From Nigrospora sphaerica (lineage: Eukaryota > Ascomycota > Sordariomycetes > Amphisphaeriales > Apiosporaceae): a stretch of 64,000 nucleotides of DNA. The notes beneath the pieces were generated by a model. It was given only the letters and a program-made list of their open reading frames with translations. It was not told the origin of the DNA and searched no databases. The translations under genes and the position numbers were made by a program. This document shows, piece after piece, positions 21,699 through 32,697 of the stretch (the stretch's first letter is position 1; every line of letters begins with the position of its first letter). Where the stretch lies: contig JAGVVL010000025.1 in NCBI GenBank assembly GCA_018287875.1, forward strand, positions 1,178,001-1,242,000. Reading direction: 5' to 3'.

Positions 21699-21737
21699 AT
21701 GAGAAAAAATAAGAGCTTAGAAGCGATCGAGGAAGGG

Positions 21738-24520
21738 TTAGAAACGTGACAAATGAAAGAGATAAACCCGACCGGACGAGCAACCGAGAACGAGGTTCGT
21801 GCCTCGCTCGGTCGCGAACACGGCGGACGCGACCGGCCGGTACTCGGGCGGAAGCCAGAGGACCGGATGCGATTGCTGCTGAATCCAAGCCCCATCGACA
21901 CTCAGACTGAAGTCTTCCTGTGGCGCAGGCGCGGGTGTTAACTTTGGGAGGTACGTATCGTCTTCCCCCAGCATCGCTTCGTCGATGCGAATATCGCCCT
22001 TGTCGGTGTGGATCCGGGTGCCGGTCGGATCGAACGCGACGGTCGAGGTGAGGTCGACGTGGTAGGTACTGAAGCATACGCCGGTCTGCGCGTCCCAGAG
22101 CCGGACGGTCTTGTCGCGCGACGCCGAGACGACGCGCCGCCCGTCCGCCGAGAAGGCCGCCGAAGTGACCCAAGAAGTATGGCCCTCGAGGACGGCGTCA
22201 CACGTGCCGGTCTGCGCGTCCCAGAGCCGGACGGTCTTGTCGCCCGACGCCGAGACGACGCGCCGCCCGTCCGCCGAGAAGGCCGCCGAAGTGACCCAAG
22301 AAGTATGGCCCTCGAGGACGGCCTCGCACGCGCTCCAATGCTCCGCTAACTTCGTTTTACACTCCACCCATCCCGGTGCCTCGTGCTTGAAGAGGTCTCG
22401 CACTAAGCTCTGCCTTGGGCTTAGCACGAGTGGTGCGGCGTACACCTGAAGTGGCCGGCTCTCGATGGCCGGCCAAAAGGTTTGCAGGAGACGGCAGGCG
22501 TCTTTCACGAGCGCTTCGAGTCTCGACGCCCCCGGCCGTTCCTTTACACTATTAGCTTAAAAGACACCGTGCTAGGACGTGTAAAGGCGTACCTGTAAAT
22601 GCCGTATTAACCCCTCTAATGCGTGCATCCCTTCCGATATGCTCCGCATGAGACTTAACGACTCGATCCAGTAGAGGCCCTTGCCCTGTAAGAACTTGTA
22701 CACTGTCTCGTACTTCTGTACGCTGCCGTCCCTACCCGGAGCCTCGCTAGCGTCGATTAAGTGATTAGCCCAGTAGACACAGGCGTATCCTACTGCTGCC
22801 AGTGGATCTGGGTTAGGTCTCCGCCGAGGGAAGCCTGGGTCGCGCAGTCCGTACATGTCGCGCTTCAGTGCCTGGGACATGGCATTAATCGACTTAAAGA
22901 AGATCCAATCGTGGAGGGCGGCTTGCTGTTCAGGGAATAGGACGGCCGACTGCTCCTTTATTAAGAAGTCCTTCGCGGACTGGTGGACGAAGTAAACTGT
23001 CTCCTCGCGGACCGTGAGAAACGAGCCGCAAAGACCGACAATCTCTTCTATCTCTTCGGTATCTTCTACCGTGCTCTTGTGCTCTTTAATGAATACAGTA
23101 GACTCGGTGAGTGAGGGTGGGCGATAGGTTGTTGCGATAAGAGCAAGCACCTGCGTACAAAGCTCGGCGTCCTTCGATGCGTGGATCTGCTGCATCATCC
23201 GTCTATACAGAGCATCGAGGCCCGATGGGAAAGACTTAACTTCCTGTAATGCATTCCCTCGGCGACCTTTCTCGAGTTCCTGGCAGACTAAGGCGACCCA
23301 GAGGAAGGTGCCGTTAGCGTTCGACGAGAGGTACTGGCGCACGTCTTCGGCGGTGTTGTCCCGATAGCGCTTGCGTTGTGCAAGGTCAGACACCTTATAG
23401 GTGATGTATCTGTCTACAGCCGCTGCAACAGACTTGGCGTTGATCTCCAGCGACAGCCGGTACGCTACGTTACGTAGCTGTTCTTCGATCTCTGGCTTAT
23501 TACGGCTTGAGACAAGCCATTTGACGCGGGTTGATCGCGCTGTCTCGACAATCAACTTGAGGAGCTGGGGTAGGCCACCCACACACTCGTCTAGTGCATC
23601 GACCACGAGGCAGACGCCTTGTAGCTTCGTGCCGCGGAGTATCTTTAGAAAGATCTCGGAGAGTGCCTGCCACGCGTTCGCATCCTCAAAAAGTACCTTA
23701 CCGGCGGTGTCGTATTTATCCTTTATGTTTGATACGAGGGAGGCGTCTTGGTCGACAAGCATGAAAATTAAACCGCGTAGGACGGCCGTCGCGGTGTTGA
23801 GGCGCCCGTCGGTGGCTTGGCAGAAGAAGTAGGAGAGGCGCCTTCTTTCGGCTGGTGGACTTTCCAGCTTATCAATAATGCCGCAGAGGAGCATGGTCTT
23901 GCCTTTGCCCGGGTCGCCTTTGACCCAAAGCAGTCGCTGGTCCTCGTGGTCGCGCCATTGGCAAAATTCGGGTTTGCCGAGCACCCAGACGTAGCAGTCC
24001 TTAAACAGGCCACCCTTGGTGTCCTGGATGCGTTTCTTGTCGTGGCGGGGGTTGGTGACGCGCAGGTCGGCGAGGCATTGGTCGGCTGTCTTTTGGATGT
24101 TGATGATGTTGCCTTGATGTAAGATTCCAGACACCTCGTACTTGCCGTCGAAATGGGAGCCGGACTGGTCTATGGGGGCATCTAATCTTGCGGTCCGAGT
24201 TGTTGGATCAGTAGCTCATGGTGATTTCCTTTCTGGTAGGCAACCTAGGATAACATACGATGCACTGCTAAAGACGCAGTTTTTGGATTGTCTTCTCCTA
24301 GAGCAATTGAATGTTTGTCTGATACCGTTGCCCGGCCGGTATTGGTCGTTGATATTCCAGTAGCGACCTCACCCACGCGTGGCATCGACTCGCGGGAATG
24401 TTGCTGGCTCTGTTGCTGTGAGGAATGCGCCCCCCAAAACCGCTGGTACATGTACGCAGCAAGTAGAGCTACAATACTCGCCCCAAGAAGCAGATGGGGG
24501 GGTGATTCCACGGCGCTCAT
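21738..24520 (-). CDS. NACHT-WD40 NLR (STAND NTPase) with N-terminal membrane segment
   Basis: Proposed three-exon gene: 24520-24259, 24181-22593, 22541-21738, giving 884 residues. The first intron has GTATGT, a TACTGAT branch and TAG, and its phase fits. The second (51 nt, GTACGC to AAG, branch GCTAAT) removes two in-frame stops. If it is not spliced, the gene is a nonsense-broken pseudogene. The N-terminus has a hydrophobic helix at residues ~9-25 (LLLGASIVALLAAYMY) and no HET, patatin or lipase domain. The NACHT part shows RIQDTKGGL, Walker A GDPGKGKT (~176-183) and Walker B VVDALDEC (~280-287). A winged-helix-like helical part follows (FVHQSAKDFL), then LQVYAAPLVLSPRQSLVRD, two WD40 repeats and a family-typical end (LWLPPEYRPVASAV, CSSGRVYLF). 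Such proteins oligomerise on ligand binding to trigger cell death or immunity-like responses. The ligand is unknown. Confidence 0.8.
22077..22328 (-). repeat. two near-identical 126-bp WD40 repeat units
   Basis: Tandem 42-codon units 22203-22328 and 22077-22202, each reading VLEGHTSWVTSAAFSADGRR and then VVSAS-x-DKTVRLWDAQTG. They differ at about 6 of 126 bases, mostly at the unit edges. High identity between units is the mark of repeat arrays that expand and homogenise by unequal crossing-over in fungal incompatibility genes (het-d/e/r). Confidence 0.9.
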
Positions 24521-25919
24521 TGTGGAAGACCGGATATTTGCTTTTAGAAAATACGAGTCTAGGATTTGCACGCGAGGGATGCGCGCGAAGGAGGATCTAT
24601 GTGACCTGTGCTGGTTTCCTCTACAATTGCATAGGCACGCTCCAAAAACGGGCTAGCCCGTAGACTAGGCTGAGATGTGTCCGAACCCCTCGCGAACAGA
24701 TTAGTCTTAGGAATATCGGGGGATTACCCCGTTATATAGACGAATAACCGCTACGGAAACGCCGGTGACAAAGTTACAAGCGGCGGGCCGAGTCGACAGC
24801 GCTTATGCGGGGTGTTCTAAACGTAAGCCGGTTCGCTATGGGCCTCGAGACTGTGCGCCTTGCCAAGCAGAAAGACATCAATTTGGGCTGCCAACTTTTC
24901 CGAAATTTCACCGGGAACCGCGTTAGATAAAAGAAATCTCACCGTATAAGCCACAGGCTTCACCCGAGGCACGATAACTCTGCTACCTAGTCAATATGGG
25001 CCATGGAGCCTGATGCTAGTTTACGCGGCAACATCCACGGCTGGGCCCATACCAGTCCACATTCGCGCCATGCAGGTCAGATTCGACATTGACAAACAAC
25101 CACGCGGCCATGGGTATGGTCACCGGTGTCTTACTTGACGCACAGCCGACGGCACCACGATTGTTGCTCCCAGCGAGGGACAAGGTGGGGTCCATGTGGT
25201 CACGATGACCGAGGCAGGCTCTACTGTAGCGCACCCTCATCTTAGACCGCGGGACTGGCCGTCTCGCAAGCCTTGCCCAATCCTGCTATGGTCCTATCGC
25301 ATTCGTCCACTTACTGCATCCTCTGCCGCCCGGGGCTTCCTGCAGTGCCTTAGCGCTACGCACCGCTGAACCGCCCGACGCTACAAGCGCTTACTCAGCG
25401 TCCTACTCCTTGTGCTCGGAATCGACGTTAAGCCTTCTACCACTGCAGACTTCTCTGCCTAGTTAGTGTCTCGGCGCCTAGCTTGTTATGGTGGCTAGAC
25501 CTGGGAAAAGCCAATTTGAGGGCCATTTCACCAACCTGCATCGTCACCTATTCCCACATAGGAGCGTCCTTGTCCGCATAGCCAAGGAGTGCACCGGCCG
25601 AATGCGCTTGGCGATGAAGTGACGGCTTGCAGCCTTACAGCCACTAGGCGCTGTATCGTGGTCACTCGTTCAATCATATGGGCTCCTTTCCTAGCTACCA
25701 CCAAGCCATCAATGCAGGTAGACGTTAATCTAGGGCGGTTGTCTCCAGGCTCTGTGCAGACGGCTCTTCATTCTGGACATATTCAGGGATGGCTTTTCAA
25801 CAGTGAACCATCATTTACCTTCAAGGGCTTTTCTGTTGCATTGCTAAACACCGCTTATTTAGCTGTAATCACTGAAGTGAGGCGTTCCTAGGTTCGAATG
25901 TGAGTGTTTTTCCCCGGAA
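24521..25919. other. degenerate gene-free region
   Basis: About 1.4 kb with no supported gene. It includes the presumed promoter of the NLR. The sequence from 24660 to 25900 is stop-rich and looks like mutated repeat debris, but no ends or domains are recognisable. Confidence 0.4.
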
Positions 25920-27102
25920 GGAATCGACTTGAAGTATTTCCTAAATCTGCACCAAGGCCGCCCGCACGATGCTGCTACCCTGTTCCTGAAAGCCCTCGAA
26001 ATCGCCGAGGATATCGATGCGGAACCACCGGCGTGGTTGACAGCACGTACCAATCTAGCCCAAGCCTACAGGCGCTCAAAACAGTACCCCGAGGCCCTTG
26101 AGCAGTTCGACGAGGTGTTGCGGCTGGGTGGTAAGGATGCCGCCATCTTCTCGGCGAAGGGGCTCATTTTCATGGAGGTCGGACAGCCTGAAGAGGCCGT
26201 GGTCGTTCTTCACCAAGCCCTTGCTATCAGCCCCCAGGATCCGCCGTCGCCTTCGCCGCCCCCGACCGCCTTTTACTTCCACGGCTTCCCGGGCTCCCAC
26301 TACAAGGGCGCCGGGTGGGCCGCGGCGGCTGCGCGTGCCGGACTACGCATCGTCGCTATTAGCCGGCCGGGCTAGGGGGGCTCGACGGCGGACACGGGGC
26401 AGACGTTGTTATCCTTCGCCGACGGCATCATGGCGCTCGCCGACGATCGGGGCATCGACCGGTTCGCCGTCTTCGGCGTCTCGGGCGGCGGACCGTACGT
26501 GCTGGCGTGCGTGCGCCGAATGCCAGCGGCGCGGCTGGCGGGCGCCGTTGTCATCTCGGGCCTGTGGCCGGCGGCGCTGGGGCTGGGCGGTATGCTGCTG
26601 GGGACCCGGGTGCTGTTCAACCTGGCGGCCTGGGTACCGACGGCCCTCGTGGGCCGCATCTTGGACGCCGCCATGGGCCGGACCGCCCGTGCCGATTCCA
26701 GCGCTACCACCCGTGCAGAGCTGGAGAAGGGTCTCGCGAGCATGCCCGACGTCGATCGCGCCTGCGCCGCCGCCAGTAACGGCTGGCTTCTCGAATTGCT
26801 CGTGGCCAGCCTGCGCGGCGCCTTCCAGGATGGTCCCGCCGGCGCCGCCCACGAGGCTGCCCTGTTCGGAAGTCCCTGGGGCTTTGCGCTTGAGGACCTG
26901 CCAGTCCGCCCGGGCGAGCTGCTCGTCTACCATGGCCGCCAGGATATCAACGTGCCTGCTTGAATGGCCGAGGAGGGCGTGGCGCTGATGAAGAAGGGCG
27001 TACGGCTGATGGTGGAGGATGAAGCGCACCTAAGCCTTTTCTATCATAAAATGGAGGACACCATAAACGATTTAATACGGGTGCTAGAACTTCCGCTTCA
27101 AT
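25920..27102 (+). pseudogene. chimeric pseudogene: APC6/Cdc16-like TPR fragment joined to an alpha/beta-hydrolase
   Basis: The first part (from GIDLKYFLN, no ATG) carries TPRs that resemble the C-terminus of the anaphase-promoting-complex subunit Cdc16/Apc6: DAATLFLKALEIAEDIDAEP, then YPEALEQFDEVLRLGGKDAA and a last TPR ending ALAISPQDP. Directly in frame follows an alpha/beta-hydrolase: FYFHGFPGSH, nucleophile elbow FGVSGGGPY, acid-loop YHGRQDINVP and the catalytic-His region EDEAHLSLFYH. Two stops break it: TAG at the position of the residue after RPG (about 26374) and TGA before MAEEGV (about 26963). Both are explained by single transitions. It ends with TAA near 27102. The catalytic triad is otherwise present. 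The TPR assignment is by similarity from memory and is less sure than the hydrolase. Confidence 0.75.
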
Positions 27103-28122
27103 AAAGCCTTTTTGCACGGTGTCTTTCTTGCTTGCTTATCTTCATATCTATGTATAGAAAGTCTTTGAATATGGTATTGAAGAAGACGCTGGCGCATCGG
27201 CTCAGGCACGGGCGGCGTGCCGGCCTTCCCTCTTGACCTTATCCTTGACATTCATGTTGTACCCCTTTTATTAAGAGCTGTTGCATACGTTTGCCTGCGA
27301 GCTTATCATGAATCTTGTTTGTCTTCGAGCTTGGCGCCATCCCATGCCTCTCACCCGCAGTTGGGCCCCGGCGCAATCCCCGGCTCTGGCTGCACGCAAC
27401 TCTTCTACGTCAAGAAAACTTACACCTCCGGACCGCCATTGCCCAAAAATCGATTCAACCTACGCAGGTGCGCAGGATTCACCTCCTGCAAAGGCGAGTG
27501 GTGCATACACAGCCAGAGCTTATCAGCGCGCTCGGGTGGCGGAGGGCGGTGAACGGCTCGATCGCAGGGCTCTGCGCATCTGGGTCCTTCACGTGAATAT
27601 CGCCACCATTTCCCGGGGAGGTAGCTAATACACTGGAAGTTTGGCAGAGGCGGCCGAGATGTATTGGTTCATGGAGACCTGAGCTAGTTGGGCATTGTTG
27701 GACGGCAGAGGAACCGAAGAAGACCACACCCATATTCTGAGATGATTGCTTTGAGCCATCCGCCGGGGGCGAATATTCTCAAATGCAATATTTCGTTGAT
27801 ATGCAAGTAAGTATTCTTTATTTAGTTTAAATGTTGAATGAAATCATCGTTACAAGCTACATGATATAGAGCAAACCTAAACATTCATAGAGTGGACAAC
27901 GAGATCAGCACATGTGATCAGACACCGGCCATCCCACTCAAGCTAAACAGGACGGTTGTGTCTCCGCCCGAAAAGCTCTTCTGGATTTTGATCAATTGCA
28001 AAACCTCTGTCACTTGTTCACTGCTGCTTATTAACCCCATATTACCTATTGCCGACTTACTGTGGCCGGCATTGCACATAGTGAGACATAATCAATCGAC
28101 AAGGCGTAAGAAACCGCCGAAG
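27103..28122. other. intergenic
   Basis: No supported gene. Short plus-strand ORFs at 27217-27630 overlap in three frames and resemble no family. The last ~300 bp are AT-richer and likely hold the promoter of the BTB gene. Confidence 0.4.
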
Positions 28123-29438
28123 ATGGGGAAGGAGGAAAATAACGAAGCAGTAGGAGGGCATGGTTCTCCCCCGGACGATAAAACACCAGGAACTGGACCA
28201 GAGTCGTACGTTTCTTCTTGCTAATGGTGTTTTAATCAAAGCTGACATTCGTTTTAAGTCCATACACGAGCTCGATTTGTCAAATTTACTTCATGTCTCG
28301 ACAACCGTTCACAGTTCATCACACCTTCATCCGCAAGAGCAGCGTGCTTAACAGCATCTGCACCACATCTAAGGAGATCCATGCTGAGAAGCTACCGGAC
28401 GATGCCGGTCACATCCTCATTCACTTTTTGTATACGGGCACGTACACAGCACTAAAAGATTACGAGGCGTCCACCCAATTCAAAACAAGCGTATATGTAT
28501 ACGCTGCTGCACGGCTCCTTCGTCTTCCCGCTTTAGAGAATCTCTCCAAGGAAAGGGTGTCGCACAGCGCAGAGGCGCTAACGCCCGAAAAAGTCATCAC
28601 ATTGGCCGCCGACGTGGGCGGACTGTTGGAGAAGGACGACTTGTGGTTTCATACCTTCATCAAGGCATACTTGAGGCAGCTTTCACAAGATCCGGATCCT
28701 CCAAACGAATCGACCCTTTTGAAAAGCTTCCACCACTCGGCCACCTACACCAACATCCTAATCAAAGGGATGCTACAGATCTGTCGGGAAAACACGGCCC
28801 CCGTCCAGTCCATCACGTTGCCGACCTCTTCTGCATCAAGCGGAACAATTGCGACACCCCCCGCCAGTTCTCGAGAGTCAACATGCAGCACGTGGCCACG
28901 GCCCCCTTCTTCATCCGCATCAGATATTGAACCGAAGTCCGCGACGGAAGAGTCTTTAAAGCACGAAAAAATAGCCGATGACAAGGCACAAGCTTTGGTC
29001 ATGCCGGACTACAGCAAGGTAAAGGAGTACATTAACCAAGAGAAATTGCCAGAAGCCATCGAACTGCTCGAGCGTGTCATCAGTATTCAGAAAGAGACGC
29101 TCGCCGAAACGGACCGTACACGACGCGATTCCGAGTACGAACTCGGAAAGGTGTATCGTAAGAACAATCAGATTCCCGAGTCGATTGCGCTCTTCGAGCA
29201 TCTCTGGGACGTGGAGGCGAGAATACTCGAAGAGACGGATGATGTTCGGCTCGTGACCGAGTACAACCTTGGGAGAGTGTATCTCCTGGATGAGAGGCTG
29301 CTGAGCGGTATTGCGCTGTTGGAGCACGTTGTGGCTGTTGAAAAGAACTTGAAGGGGAAACCGGGTTACACCTGTACACCTTCTCTGGGGTATTTGAAAG
29401 ATGCTTACGAGAGATTAGGCAGGAGGCTGTGTGAGTAA
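28123..29438 (+). CDS. BTB/POZ domain protein with C-terminal tetratricopeptide repeats
   Basis: Two exons, 28123-28205 and 28259-29438, giving 420 residues. The 53-nt intron (GTACGT, TGCTAATGG branch, TTAAG) restores the frame and joins GPES to SPYTSSICQIYFMSRQPFTV. Without it the BTB domain would be headless. The BTB part runs to about residue 105 (VHHTFIRKSSVL, DAGHILIHFLYTGTY) with the usual BACK-like helix after it (YVYAAARLLRLPALENLS). A Ser/Pro/Thr linker follows (28800-28990), then about three TPR-like 42-residue repeats (EAIELLERVISIQKETLAET, ESIALFEHLWDVEARILEET, SGIALLEHVVAVEKNL). The repeats resemble those of kinesin light chain and NB-ARC-TPR proteins. BTB domains often recruit cullin-3, so an adaptor role is an inference. 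The pairing with TPRs is unusual. Confidence 0.8.
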
Positions 29439-32400
29439 GTGTATAGTATGCTTTGGCATTTAATGCACATCAACCACTTTAGCAGTTTCACCACTAGCTC
29501 GAGCGTGGGGTAGGTAATACGACGGTATGAAGATAAAGAGGGAAACAGCTATATAAACTCGATAACGTATCTCTGACATTTCGATTCGCCTCCAGCAGTT
29601 TGACTGAGACACGCGGGCTTTCATGGACGGCGAGCAGTGGCTGTTCGAAGCTTCGCCTGACAAAGACTCTTGTTCGAGGCAGGTTGATGGCAAGAGGGTT
29701 TGCAGGTTTGTAGGCGCGCGGCGTAATTGGTGACAGCCAGGTTTGGATTCGAGGGTCGCAAGAGGCGGCTAGGGTTTGTGCGGGTCGACAAGCGCTGCTG
29801 TGCCGCTCGCAGAAGAATGACCCCAAAGCGTTCTCACTACCTTCAGCTCTTCTTTTCAAAAACAATCAAGTTCGATTTACTCGTAGTTCGTGGAAATTCG
29901 ATGAGCGGCTCAGCAACGGGTACTGGCTCTGGCTCAACCACGCAGGGTAACGCTGCGCGTAACCGAGTCCGAAAGGGTTACCAAGCGAGCAGCAGGACCC
30001 AAAGTGCCTCGTTAGTGTGATTTCAAGTATCTGAATTCTCGGATGATACTCCACACACACCAAGCTCGATGCTCACCACGAATGTACAGCAAAGAGAGAA
30101 GAAAAACAGAAAAGCCCTGCCATGTGCATAGCTTGATAGGTATTCGCCTGGAAACGCGACCTGATACGCCACTGTGAGCTGAGACACACGAAAGGTGCAC
30201 TGAGGATGAGAATCGTATGCCCCTACCCAAATTCTCTTGACCCCACCACAGGTGAGAGGACGACTTTGGTTAGACCTGATCACCTCACCAGGCATGTCAA
30301 GAATAAACATTCCCAGTAGAGACCTACCGAAAAACGTTTTGATGCGGCAACAGCCACTTCCTGGATTTGGTCTAATATGGTGTCAGAGGGGTAGGAGTCG
30401 ATATGCGGAAGGATAAGGGGGCTTCTCTTCATTCCTTAGTATAGGGCTCAATAAATGGTTTAGTGATCCCTGGGTCCCCTCTCCTTCTACAGGGTCCCCA
30501 GTCCTCCTTAAATATCCAGTCCTTTATTCCTCCCGGTCCCCTTCGCTCAGTCCCTTTTAGAGGTTTCATGCACGCACTCTGACATATGGACGCCATACTT
30601 GTTTTTCCATTTTCGCTTCGGGTTATTATGGATGGCCAGTAAAGGCGCAAGCTTAAAAATATGAGGAACATCTCAGATAAGAAGAGATAATGGGAGTTGG
30701 CAAATACTTAAGGAGAACATTGAAATGTACTATTTCTTGGCTTTTATACCCTAGGGAGGGTTATGTCGGTCTGATGTGCAATCTCACTCCCCTCATATTG
30801 CCTGTAGCACCGACGCCAATGCCCACCTGGATCGCCGACCTGGTCGCGCTCTCGTGGCCAACACAAGCAGTACCAGGATTAGCGACACATCTGGGACATT
30901 TGGGAAAGTTTACACAGCTCGTATTTGAAATCTCTAGGTCAAGTATCGAGTTACATGACGTTTCGTCCATCTGAGATGGGTCGCATGCGCAGAGGACAGG
31001 GAGGGGACATAAGATTGTATGTACATGAATGCGGTGGTGCTGACAGGGGGTTGCAGCCGCGTGATACCGGATCGGGAAGGAGGTCTATCCTGGGAGGTGC
31101 AACACCGCCTTCACAATTACGAATAAAAGAAATAAGATCACGTCGGGTCGTATTCTAGTTCTGCGACTCCTGAGAGCTATCTAGCCTGATACCATGGCCT
31201 TACAATGGAGGGAGGATTCAAGCTCGTTGAATTCAAGTCCTCGGGTGATTTTTCTTATTCACCATTTGCTCCATAACAGTCATTGAACCCCGAATACAGG
31301 ACAGCATCCATATTGAAGTTCTAGTTTCACGATTTTCAGAGGGCTTATCTTCCCAACGCTTTGACTAACCAAGTTAGTGGAGAAGTTTACCTGGGCGCTT
31401 ATTTAGCTGGGAAGGAGTGGAGTGCCAAAGTTATAAAGCATGCGCTTGTGGGGATAGAATACATAGCCAGTGGTGACAACGACGCTTGTTCCAAGGTTCC
31501 ACATGAAAGTTCACGGACGCCATATTCGTTCCTGTGTGTAAAGACATTATACATATATAAGATGTGCGCAGTTGTTTCCGAAAGTGTAGAATAGCGCTTG
31601 TAATGTTTCAATTCCACAGCCGGGGAACACCACTCGAGGAATGCCTTGGCGATATCCTGCCGGTGCAAGGCTTATATCATGCTGGATCGCCAGAAAGAAC
31701 AAATCTTCTTAGTAGAAAGACATCCCAATGGCCTTCTCACCGTAATGGAGGGACCTGACGATAAAAGGCAAGTAAGTACTCGAGTGCCCACCTACGCGAA
31801 ATAGGTACTTTTTATTCCTGCAAATACCCATTGTGCTGCGGAGAAAGACATGCAGCGGTGAGACGGGTTGCGAGAGTACAGCAAAAGTCCTTTCCGAAAG
31901 AGGGACCGGGACGCCACAGGTATATTAGTAGGGTAACAGACGCCATATCCGCCTTGACCCGAATATACGAGTGGGACATACCGAGCCCACCTCTCCTCCA
32001 GGGGTGGCTCCGTACTGGGAATGAGGTCACCGGCCGGCTCACCGAAGTGGAGGACGGGAATTCCGTAAGCTGATGGAAAATGGCACGGCGAAGGGATGAA
32101 ACGTGTGGAGCTAGTTCGTTTGTGGCCTAGTGCGCTGGTGTATCGTCAAGCCCCCTCGGTGCTGATTGGCTGCCTGGTACGATGAACGAACCTCATCTCG
32201 ACGCTGATTGGCCAAGTTCAACGAGGGCTGAGGACAATCCATCCCTAGCCCGCAGACCCAAGATCGAGTTTCCGATGCTGAGGAGGGGGAAGGGGGAAAT
32301 CGCCCGGCAGAAGACATGTGAGCTATGCAGCCGGGGTATCACCCTTCCCTCGGCCGGGCGGTTCCCGTCTCCGTCTAATATTAGTGTCCACACGACGTCT

Positions 32401-32697
32401 CTGCCGATTCCATCTCACCTGAGGAATCATCTCTTCCACAGTCTGGCTTCACTATACGACAGCGCCCCGTCCATTTTACGACTACTGCGTACCGGCATCG
32501 GCGAGAATTACTGTGGAGGGTTGGAACGTCTTGCGGTTGGGTGTTTGGGGCTGGCTCGCTCCCAACCGGTACTGTTTCCACCGTCGGCCAGGCACCCCCT
32601 TTCCCCCTGCGCATCATCTAGCAAAAGGCGACGGACTTGCGGCAACCCCCGTGACCCCACCAGCAGCCTCTTCTCCGTGGGGAAGACCAAGGCCGAA
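29439..32697. other. gene-poor region
   Basis: About 3.3 kb without a gene I can support. Short ORFs on both strands overlap each other and show no domain. The region 30420-30680 is pyrimidine-rich. Nothing resembling LTR ends or tRNAs was found. The last 500 bp before 32698 are open in the frame of the next gene and are read here as its 5' UTR. Confidence 0.4.
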
